The translations under genes and the position numbers were made by a program. DNA of 21,792 bases from Prorocentrum cordatum (lineage: Eukaryota; Sar; Dinophyceae; Prorocentrales; Prorocentraceae), in assembly GCA_963575745.1 (NCBI GenBank), contig CAUYUJ010015510.1, forward strand, positions 306,748-328,539. Reading direction: 5' to 3'. Numbering within the stretch: the first letter of the stretch is position 1; the number at the start of each line of letters is the position of its first letter. Below are positions 8,150 through 14,252 of this stretch, piece by piece. Under the pieces are notes generated by a model. The model did not search any database. It was not told where the DNA came from and saw only the letters and a program-made list of their open reading frames with translations.

Positions 8150-8194
8150 TTGGCTCGAGTTGGCTCAAGCCTGCACAATTCGCCTTGGCTCAAG
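8150..8194 (+). other. Cluster of three SL-like decamers
   Basis: TTGGCTCGAG (8150-8159), TTGGCTCAAG (8160-8169) and TTGGCTCAAG (8185-8194). The last two match the final ten bases of the dinoflagellate spliced leader exactly; the first differs by one base. They lie 62-106 bp upstream of the ATG at 8256. Stacked relict leaders are known upstream of genes that have been reverse transcribed and re-inserted more than once. Confidence 0.45.
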
Positions 8195-8255
8195 TTTGTG
8201 GGCTCCGGATGGATTGGTGTCTTGTGCTCTAGTGGGCGCGCTCCCGCCAGAAGCG

Positions 8256-8780
8256 ATGGTGGCCGATTGGACCCTGAAGCCCAGCCTGGCGACATACGAC
8301 ATGCGCCCCGATAGGGAGTACTGGTACAAGCCCGTCCTGGAGTCGGGGCAGGATCAGGACGGATCTCTGGTCGCCCTCGTGGAGCACCAGGTTGGGCTTG
8401 CCGCGGCCAAGCTCAGAACGGGCGAGCACAAGCGGGCCATAGGCATCCTCCGGCGGGCCGCGGGGGTGGCGGCGGGCTACGCACGCGCTCCCCCCGGGGA
8501 GCCGCCGCGCCCCGTGGCCCACGCGGCCCTCGCGCTGATCCACCTGCAGCACTGCGTGGTGCTGTCGGGCATGGGCTCCCACGGGGACGCGGCGGAGGAG
8601 GCACGCCGAGCGCGCGCCGAGACGGACGAGGTCTGGCGCGTTCTACAGGAAGCATCGGCCGCAGAGGACGCTGCCGTCTCGGCCTGGTGGGAGGTCGGTC
8701 CGCTCGGGGCTGCTGGGGCGCCGGAGCAGCTGAAGGCGCTGCTGCGCAAGCCGCCACCTTGGCTGAGCATGCTCGTGGAG
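8256..8780 (+). CDS. TPR-like protein, exon 1
   Basis: First recognisable exon of a gene of about 587 codons in six exons (8256-11528). The ATG at 8256 (GCGATGG context) opens MVADWTLKPSLATYDMRPD. Residues about 42-75 (VEHQVGLAAAKLRTGEHKRA and onward) and 87-125 (AHAALALIHLQHCVVLSGMG and onward) have the spacing of Ala, Leu and Gly seen in tetratricopeptide (TPR) helix pairs, a fold for protein-protein contacts. The 3' boundary is uncertain. A GC donor after GTGGAG at 8781 gives MLVE|SRQCLALELEYQ or MLVE|VAIQSRQ in frame. The alternative is a donor near 8887 (CAG|GGTAAAC), which would add a Pro-rich stretch. Function is unknown beyond a probable scaffold role. Confidence 0.5.
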
Positions 8781-9342
8781 GCCTTGGGGAAAGAGGGCGA
8801 GCCTCCACCCCCACCTTACCCCGCCGGGCCAGAGAGCTCCGGCTCCCGACCGAGGCCGGGGGTTGCCGAAGGTTCCCCTGGCCCAGGGTAAACCCCCAGC
8901 TTTTCGCTCAATTTTGGAGCCCCTAGGGCCGTCTGGGCCTCGTGAGGGTGCTCTGGAGGCCGCGGGGGCCACCTCGGAAATCCTGGGGGCACTTTGGACC
9001 AATGGCACTTCGGGTAACACCCGGTGAGAGTGCTCCGCGAAAAGGGCACAAAGAATATACCACCCCCATCCGGCCCCCTCTGGGTAGGGGGGCCATAAAG
9101 GGCAACGTTACATACGGGGGGACAGGCGCAGGAGGGGATGCATCGACCCCCAATCGCCCATTCATCGCTGGCAGGGGGCCTCATAGCCCACCGCGCCCAG
9201 GAGCGTGCGGATTCCATATCCCGTCGCCGACCAATCGGCGATGTATAGCCGATTCCAGGTCGATGCTTCCCCTCATGAGCTGTTCTCCCCCTCACGTTGC
9301 CTCTCAGGCCAGGGGTGGGGGGGCATCTTTCGCTCCCCTCAG
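8781..9342 (+). other. Intron 1 of TPR-like gene, carries introner-like repeat
   Basis: Possible limits are donor 8781 (GC) or 8887, and acceptor 9307, 9342 or 9354. The segment from about 9121 to 9307 aligns with intron 3 of the same gene: CGCCCATTCATCGCTGGCAG against CGCCCATGCGTCGCCGGCAG, then GCAGGGGGCCT in both, GCGTGCGGA against CCGTGCGGA, ATCGGCGAT in both, TCGATGCTTCCCC in both, and endings CGTTGCCTCTCAG against CGTCGCCCCTCAG. The 5' part (8888-9110) has no partner in the window. Confidence 0.6.
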
Positions 9343-9712
9343 GTGGCGATACAGTCGAGGCAGTGCCTGGCGCTCGAGCTCGAGTACCAGCGGCCAGCGG
9401 CAGGCCTGGAGGCCGACGACGAGACAGACGGGCTGCACCTGGAGGCCGCACTGCTGGCGGAGCAGCTGCTCCCCGAGGGCCACCCCGTGCGCCAGCGAGC
9501 AGCCCAGGCGCACCGGGAGGCGGAGCTGCGGCGGGAGGCCGCCGCGAACCCCGGGCGCTCTCGCAGATCCAGCGCGGCACCTGCGTCGCTGGCGCTCTCG
9601 GCGTCCTTCGGCTCTGCGCGGGCCTCCAGCGCCGGCACGCCGGCGGCCGAGGCGCCCGCCAGCGGGATGCCGAGCCCGCCGGCTGCGGCCCTGCCTTCGG
9701 CGCCGCCGCCAG
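9343..9712 (+). CDS. TPR-like protein, exon 2
   Basis: Starts after a pyrimidine tract and CAG (9340-9342); an AG at 9354 is an in-frame alternative. It reads SRQCLALELEYQRPAAGLEA, then LHLEAALLAEQLLPEGHPVR and QRAAQAHREAELRREAA. The motif LLPEGHPVR resembles the inter-repeat segment of kinesin-light-chain-type TPRs, so this would be a further repeat. The remainder is a Ser/Ala/Pro-rich linker (from about 9550). The donor is not fixed: AG|GCAC at 9713 keeps phase with exon 3. Confidence 0.5.
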
Positions 9713-10040
9713 GCACAGGGGGGCGGGATCTGCACACGTCCGCTGCCCCAGGCCTGGCCCACCCCGGGCCCTGGAGCGGTGCACATGCGCCCTCCTGGCC
9801 TGGCCGAGTCGGCTCGGCGTATATAGGAGTGGCACTTCGCGGGAGTGACCTTAAGTGCGGGCTCACAGAGGCACCTCCTGCACTGGCCTGCGCGCTTGGA
9901 TCTGGCCTACCCGCGGCCCCCTGAAGCCGCGCACCAACCAGGCCACTCTTGCCCGGGGCCCCTCTTGCGCTGAGAGGAGCGGCCCAGGATGGGCCCCAGG
10001 CCTGCGGCCGCAGCTGTGTCACGGACCTCCGCGCCCGAAG
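9713..10040 (+). other. Intron 2 of TPR-like gene (boundaries tentative)
   Basis: A frame change between 9712 and 10041 requires an intron whose length leaves remainder 1 on division by 3. GC donor at 9713 and AG at 10039-10040 satisfy this (328 nt) and have AGGCA at both junctions. Other pairs, such as 9752 with 10013, also satisfy it. A stop at 9971-9973 in the downstream frame excludes a simple read-through. The inner segment TCGGCGTATATAGGAGTGGC faintly resembles the ATCGGCGAT..TAT part of introns 1 and 3. Confidence 0.35.
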
Positions 10041-10387
10041 GCATGATGGTGGACCGGCGTGCTGGCAGGGCGCCGCCCCCGCCGAAGCGGCCTCCCTGGG
10101 GCGCGGGGGCGCCGCCTCCCCGCAGTGGCCCGGGGCCGAGCGGCGCCGACGGCGGCCCGGCGCCTGGGTCCAGCAGCGGCTCGCGGCGGTCGGCGTCGTC
10201 GCCGGCGCTGCCCGCGCTGCCGCAGCCCCTGTCGCCCCAAGGCCCCGGCGGCCGGAGGCTCTCGAGGATGTCTCGGCGGAGCACCAGCCCGGAGCTGGCC
10301 GCCGGCAGGCGGCGCTCGCGGCGCCCCGCGCGGCCGTTCGAGGGGCCTCTGCCCCGCAGCGGGGAGGAGAGCCTCGACCCCTTCGAG
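10041..10387 (+). CDS. TPR-like protein, exon 3 (disordered linker)
   Basis: Encodes a Pro/Gly/Arg/Ser-rich region without recognisable domain (MMVDRRAGRAPPPPKRPP onward, with RRSASSPALPALP and RMSRRSTSPELAAGRR), ending ESLDPFE. Third codon positions are nearly all G or C. The composition fits a flexible linker with possible Ser-Pro phosphorylation sites. The start is tentative, as for intron 2. The donor is either GAG|GACGTC (10388) or GAGGAC|GTCAGC (10391). Confidence 0.45.
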
Positions 10388-10624
10388 GACGTCAGCCGCG
10401 GCAGCGGTCGGGGGGGGGGGGGGGCAGGCTCACGGGCTCGCGGGGGGGGTGCACCGACCAGTCGCCCATGCGTCGCCGGCAGGGGGCCTTCTGGCCCGCC
10501 CCGCTCAGGACCGTGCGGACACGCCATCGGGGGCCCACGGCCCATCGATCGGCGATTATATTTGGGATTCACGCTCGATGCTTCCCCCCTGAGCTGGCCC
10601 CTCTCCCGTGACGTCGCCCCTCAG
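10388..10624 (+). other. Intron 3 of TPR-like gene, introner-like
   Basis: About 234-237 nt with a G14 run near the 5' end and acceptor GTCGCCCCTCAG. Reading through is open, but the peptide would be low-complexity Gly/Arg, and the last 185 nt match intron 1 of the same gene. AGGAC is present at both junctions (10386-10390 and 10623-10627). Both flanking exons are in phase 0, joining SLDPFE to DWRRNVVDLNSM. The donor would be GA (10388) or GT (10391). Confidence 0.65.
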
Positions 10625-10948
10625 GACTGGAGGCGCAACGTGGTGGATCTAAACAGCATGACGCTGAAGCAGCGCAAGCTCGCGACCGACGAGGGCCAGC
10701 GGGACCTCCAGAACAGCCTGAAGTTGCACGCCCGCAGGTTCAAGCAGGTCGAGATGAAGGCGATCGAGACGATCCCCGACCGCCTCTACGAGAACCGCAT
10801 GTACTTTTCCAGCGCGGGCGTGAGCTCGATGAAGAGGGCCGAGCAGCGGACGGAGTCTTGGAAGCAGGAGGAGTGGAAGCCTTCGCAGCAGGCGCTGGAG
10901 AAGCGGCGGGAAGTGAGCGACCTCTTCAGCTTCTACGGCGTGAATCAG
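10625..10948 (+). CDS. TPR-like protein, exon 4 (charged helical region)
   Basis: 108 codons rich in Lys, Arg, Glu and Gln: DWRRNVVDLNSMTLKQRKLA, then RFKQVEMKAIETIPDRLYEN, RMYFSSAGVSSMKRAEQRTE and QALEKRREVSDLFSFYGVNQ. The pattern suggests long helices, possibly coiled coil. Codon bias is strong and even across the exon, making this one of the most secure exons of the gene. The donor is CAG|GTCCTC at 10949. Confidence 0.65.
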
Positions 10949-11169
10949 GTCCTCAGGAGGATGCAACTCCTAGGAGGTTTGGGGCAGCATCGGCGCTGGT
11001 ATATCCGTGGTCGAAAACCGGTCTGATCTGTCACAATCCCGGTCAAGTCCGTTTGATCCCGCCTGTTCCGGCTGAATCCCGGGCGCTACTCCTGCTCAAT
11101 GGCTTTCAAATTTGGCACAATGACCTTCCATCGTGCTCGCGAAGACCTCCCAGCAGTTGCTTCCTGCAG
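10949..11169 (+). other. Intron 4 of TPR-like gene (GT-AG, 221 nt)
   Basis: Donor CAG|GTCCTC and acceptor TTCCTGCAG|GTCCCA. The seven bases CAGGTCC occur at both junctions (10946-10952 and 11167-11173). Base composition is lower in GC than the exons. Phase 0 on both sides. Confidence 0.65.
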
Positions 11170-11262
11170 GTCCCAGCAAACAAGAAGTGCAGCGCCGTGC
11201 AGCAGTCGCGGGCTCTGCGGCGGCTGATGATGGAGTCCGTGGACCGGGAGACGAAGAGGCAG
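11170..11262 (+). CDS. TPR-like protein, exon 5
   Basis: 31 codons: VPANKKCSAVQQSRALRRLM and then MESVDRETKRQ. It continues the charged helical region of exon 4 in phase 0. The donor appears to be AG|GAGCTC, a GA-type site, because only phase 0 leads into the acidic last exon rather than an Arg/Pro-rich read-through. Confidence 0.6.
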
Positions 11263-11423
11263 GAGCTCAGGGGAGAAAAACGGACGAACACACACAAACG
11301 TAGATTTCCAGGAAACCATGGGAAACTATGGGAGGTTGGGGGAAGACAAAACAACCGGAAATGTGGAAGCATTGAGGGAATCCTGGAGTCCGTGTCTATT
11401 TGCGCCTCCTTGGGTCCCTTTAG
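11263..11423 (+). other. Intron 5 of TPR-like gene (probable GA-AG, 161 nt)
   Basis: AGGAGC occurs at both junctions (11261-11266 and 11422-11427). The interior is AC- and A-rich, unlike the exons, and the 3' end is GGGTCCCTTTAG. GA donors are known in dinoflagellates, but a GT donor is absent here, so the call rests on frame and codon bias. Confidence 0.5.
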
Positions 11424-11528
11424 GAGCGCGAGGCGCGCGAGGACGAGCAGGACCTTAGCCGGCAGGCCTCCGGCCAGGCAGCGGCCGCGGCGGCCCCGTC
11501 CGCGGGGTCTCCTGGCAAGGCGAACTGA
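11424..11528 (+). CDS. TPR-like protein, last exon
   Basis: 34 codons and TGA (11526-11528): EREAREDEQDLSRQASGQ, then an Ala run and PSAGSPGKAN. It ends the protein with an acidic helix followed by an Ala/Pro/Gly tail. The acceptor is CCCTTTAG at 11423. No polyadenylation signal is evident downstream. Confidence 0.6.
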   Translation, partial: EREAREDEQDLSRQASGQAAAAAAPSAGSPGKAN

Positions 11529-11616
11529 GGCGTCGCAGGGCGGCGCGCCCGCCTGTCTCGGCCACGCGGACGGGGGGGTAGGGGGAAAGGGGGGAGGCTT
11601 CTTGGAAGCGAACTGC

Positions 11617-11670
11617 TTCTTAGAAGGCGCGGGCAACATCTATAGATGTGAGGCTGGCGCTTTCTAAGAA
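11617..11670. repeat. Small foldback with a nested palindrome
   Basis: Arms TTCTTAGAAGGCGC (11617-11630) and GCGCTTTCTAAGAA (11657-11670) pair at 13 of 14 positions. The loop holds the perfect 14-bp palindrome ACATCTATAGATGT (11636-11649). It lies about 90 bp downstream of the TPR-like gene stop. It could be a MITE remnant or an RNA hairpin in the 3' UTR. Confidence 0.6.
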
Positions 11671-11825
11671 ATAGGGGTGCTTCTAAGACGCCTTCCCCCT
11701 CCCCCATACCACCCTGTGCGCGCCGCCAACTGTCAGAGAAGGAAGAGGTACCGATGATTGATGAAGAGAAGAATAATAATAATACGAGTAATAAGAAGAG
11801 GCAGCAGCAGCATAGACATAAGTTG

Positions 11826-11958
11826 TCGGACCTCCGCGCGGATTTCTTAGATCGGCGCTAGAGCCCCCTGGCGGCGACTGCGGCGCCGCCCCTGGCGCGC
11901 TCCGCGCGCCAGGGAGGGGGATCCAGCGCAGCTCCAAGAAATCCGCGCGGAGCTCCGA
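11826..11958. mobile_element. Foldback / MITE-like element with 26-bp terminal inverted repeats
   Basis: Left arm 11826-11851 (TCGGACCTCCGCGCGGATTT onward) and right arm 11933-11958 match at 24 of 26 inverted positions. The similarity runs on to about 44 nt per arm, with more mismatches. The centre holds a second perfect hairpin, CCTGGCGCGC with GCGCGCCAGG (11891-11913). AAGTT lies at 11820-11824 on the left and 11959-11963 on the right, a candidate target-site duplication with a one-base offset on the left. There is no coding capacity, so it would be a non-autonomous element. Confidence 0.65.
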
Positions 11959-11963
11959 AAGTT

Positions 11964-12361
11964 TATGTTCATGCCGCGAGGCCCTCGTCGCCACGGCTGG
12001 ATGCGCCTCGAGATTCTGGCCAGAACGCACCCCAGGAGAGGCCTGGGGAGTGGCGGTATTGGTATCTCTCGGTTTCCCCAGCTTGGCCGGACCCGTGACA
12101 CGCAGCGCAGGAACGGGGAGAGCGAGCGGGCCGCCTTCGATCCCTAAGCGGAAGGGCGGGGCGCCGCCTGGGTGCGTGTCACTGCCGCGGACGGTTTGAC
12201 CCGCGGGGAAATGCAAAAACAGCATGCGCCTGTGCGCGGGCTCGTCTGTGCATGTGCGTCTCGACGTGCACGGCTGCATGTGTTCATTGAGTCTGTGCAC
12301 TTCGGTGCGGCTGTGCAGTGAAAGCTGCGAACACGCGTGGGTCATTCAGTCATTCATGATA
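11964..12361. other. No gene recognised
   Basis: GC-rich, then TG-rich sequence (12220-12330) without a supported exon or repeat. Frames on both strands lack consistent codon bias. Confidence 0.4.
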
Positions 12362-12456
12362 TCCTCCTCCTCCTCCTCAACCACCACATCCTCCTCCTCC
12401 TCCTCCTCCTCCTCCTCCTCCTCCTGCTCCTCCTGCTCCTGCCTCCTCCTCCTCGT
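12362..12456 (+). repeat. (TCC)n trinucleotide array
   Basis: Runs of TCC interrupted by CAACCACCACA (about 12378) and by TGC. It ends in a polypyrimidine stretch followed by CCCCATGCAG, so it could serve as the pyrimidine tract of a 3' splice site. Confidence 0.9.
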
Positions 12457-12473
12457 CTCCCTCCCCCATGCAG

Positions 12474-12648
12474 TGCGAGCGGAGCGGCTTCAGAAGCCAT
12501 CGCCGCCACAGCAGCGGCGGCTCGGGCGGCACGCTCCGCCGGGGCCACGGCACGGCTCACCGGCGCCCCCCCTCCGCGCGCGCACGCCTCGCGACTCGCT
12601 GGCCTCAAGTCGGACCTGTCCCTCTACAGGAGGGATATTCAAAAATAG
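12474..12648 (+). CDS. Possible terminal exon, Ala-rich, unknown product
   Basis: After the acceptor-like CCCCATGCAG (12464-12473) a frame with GC-ending codons reads ASEAIAATAAAARAARSAGA and ends LAGLKSDLSLYRRDIQK then TAG. The C-terminal part has a non-repetitive, coding-like look; the Ala-rich part may be compositional. A second acceptor-like site, CCCTCTACAG, lies inside it (near 12629). No upstream exon was found and no family is recognised. Confidence 0.3.
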
Positions 12649-12802
12649 TGATTATCCCGGCAAAGCAACCTAACAGCGATGCGTAGGAACATATCTGGAA
12701 GCGTTCCCCTTAAGATTCAGATGAGAATCCAGTTGTAGAATTCTGCTGTTCTCGCAGTCGTAGTCGCATTCGCGATGACAGTCGCAGTGGCAACGGCAGT
12801 CG

Positions 12803-12982
12803 CAGTCACAGCCTCAGCCTCAGCCTGCCTCAGCCTCAGCCTCAGCCTGCCTCAGCCTCAGCCTGCCTCAGCCTCAGCCTCAGCCTGCTTCAGCCTCAGC
12901 CTCAGTCTGCCTTCAGCCTCGGCCTCAGCCTCAGCCTGCCTCAGCCTCAGCCTGCATCGGCCGCAGCATCAGCCTGCCTCAG
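12803..12982 (+). repeat. CAGCCT / CAGCCTCAG array, block 1
   Basis: Hexamer and nonamer units built on CAGCCT with occasional TGCCT and CGGCCT variants. The last 80 bp, together with the following 73-bp-type unit, are duplicated almost exactly 209 bp downstream. Confidence 0.9.
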
Positions 12983-13050
12983 CATTCAAAATGTGGCCCA
13001 GGAATGGAGTTCTGGGAACTAGAAGAACACGAGGTGGCCTACAGTTGGCC
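12983..13050 (+). repeat. Isolated unit of the 73-bp repeat
   Basis: Begins GCATTCAAAATGTGGCCCAG and ends GTGGCCTACAGTTGGC. Same unit as the tandem array at 13191-13555, placed between the two CAGCCT blocks. Confidence 0.85.
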
Positions 13051-13190
13051 TGCCTCAGCCTCAGCCTCAGCCTGCCTCAGCCTCAGCCTCAGTCTGCTTC
13101 AGCCTCAGCCTCAGTCTGCCTTCAGCCTCGGCCTCAGCCTCAGCCTGCCTCAGCCTCAGCCTGCCTCGGCCGCAGCATCAGCCTGCCTCA
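13051..13190 (+). repeat. CAGCCT / CAGCCTCAG array, block 2
   Basis: Second block. Its right part (from about 13109) repeats 12900-12982 with a single noticeable change (GCATCGG to GCCTCGG). Confidence 0.9.
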
Positions 13191-13555
13191 GCATTCAAAA
13201 TGTGGCCCAGGAATGGAGTTCTGGGAACTAGAAGAACACGAGGTGGCCTACAGTTGGCTCCGGGCATTCAAAGTCATGCCCAGGAATTGAGTTCTGGGAA
13301 CTCGAAGACCACGAAGTGGCCTACAGTTGGCTCCGGGCACCCAAAATGTGGCCCGGGAATGGAGTTCTGGAAACTCGAAGACCACGAAGTGGCCCACAGT
13401 TGGCTCCGGGCATCCAAAATGTACGCCGGGAATGGAGTTCTGGGAACTCGAAGACCACGAAGTGGCCTACAGTTGGCTCCGTGCACCCAAAATGTACGCC
13501 GGGAATGGAGTTCTGGGAAGTCGAAGAGAACGAAGTGGCCTATAGTTGGCTCCGG
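13191..13555 (+). repeat. 73-bp tandem repeat, five units
   Basis: The marker GGAATGGAG (once GGAATTGAG) occurs at 13210, 13283, 13356, 13429 and 13502, spacing exactly 73 each time. Units carry GTTCTGGGAACTCGAAGACC and GAAGTGGCCTACAGTTGGCT. Because 73 is not a multiple of 3, each frame cycles through all three readings, so a protein repeat is unlikely. Confidence 0.95.
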
Positions 13556-13681
13556 TTCTAGCAGCGCCAAGAGCGATTTTGCGAGGATGTCCCAGGCGAT
13601 TTGGGCTTCGACGGCAGCCGCGCCGGGTCCCGCTCCGGGTCCCGCCCCGACCCCCCTGAGGAGTCATGATGCTCTCTTCTG

Positions 13682-13790
13682 ACCCAACTAGAAACCTATC
13701 AGTTTTCGCTGTTAGGTAAAAAATATAGGTCATCTTCTGAATATGTTTGGAGTATTTTTAATTTTTCGTCCAAAATCCCCCTGTAGGGGG
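13682..13790. other. AT-rich island with a terminal C/G hairpin
   Basis: A short AT-rich stretch (TTAGGTAAAAAATATAGG, TATTTTTAATTTTTCG) in an otherwise GC-rich region, bounded on the right by CCCCCTGTAGGGGG (13777-13790). ACCTAT (13692) and ATAGGT (about 13724) form a short inverted pair. Function unknown. Confidence 0.5.
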
Positions 13791-13890
13791 ACAGGCCCGA
13801 CTTAAGCCTGGCCCCAGGTGCGGGGAGGCTCGTCGCGGATCGGGAGCCTTGAGACGGGGGTCAATGCAAGCGAGGGTCAGCCAGAGCGCC

Positions 13891-14056
13891 CGATCTTGCA
13901 GGATCCTGCAGGGCCAGGGTCGCATTGACCCGGCGGGTCTGGGCGCAGGACCCTGCAGGATCTTGCAGGATCCTTCGCATTGACCCGGGCTTGGGTGCAG
14001 GATCTTGCAGGATCTTGCAAGGCCTGAATGACCCGGGTCTGGATTGACCCGGGTCA
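13891..14056 (+). repeat. TTGCAGGATC / ATTGACCCGGG repeat array
   Basis: Repeated GATCTTGCAGGATCCTGCAG words alternate with GCATTGACCCGGG-type words at 13922, 13977, about 14026 and 14041 (spacings about 55, 49 and 15). It stands just upstream of the reading frame at 14253. Confidence 0.8.
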
Positions 14057-14252
14057 GAAGGTCCCCGAGCGGACAGCGTGGAGGCGAGGCGGGGTTCGCG
14101 AGCCCGCGCGCGCCCGCAGCGGGGCGCAGTCGGCGGCCGGGCGAGCCGCGGCTGCTACGGCGCTTCTGGCGCTCATCTTCTGAGTGCCGGACCTCGGCAG
14201 GGCGCCGACGGTCGGGGGCACATCAGATCGGGGTGTCGAGCTTTCGGCGAGG

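Noticed and set aside
9745-10004. 12-bp direct repeat GCCCCAGGCCTG (9745-9756 and 9993-10004) as boundaries of intron 2
   Set aside because: Splicing there gives an intron of 248 nt, which does not join the upstream and downstream coding frames.
12224-12673. Ser-rich protein over the TCC array
   Set aside because: The Ser run is the translated trinucleotide repeat; only the part after the acceptor-like site at 12473 has coding-type codon use.
12983-13555. CRISPR-like array of regular 73-bp repeats
   Set aside because: Units are head-to-tail without spacers, no cas genes are present, and the rest of the window is eukaryotic in character.
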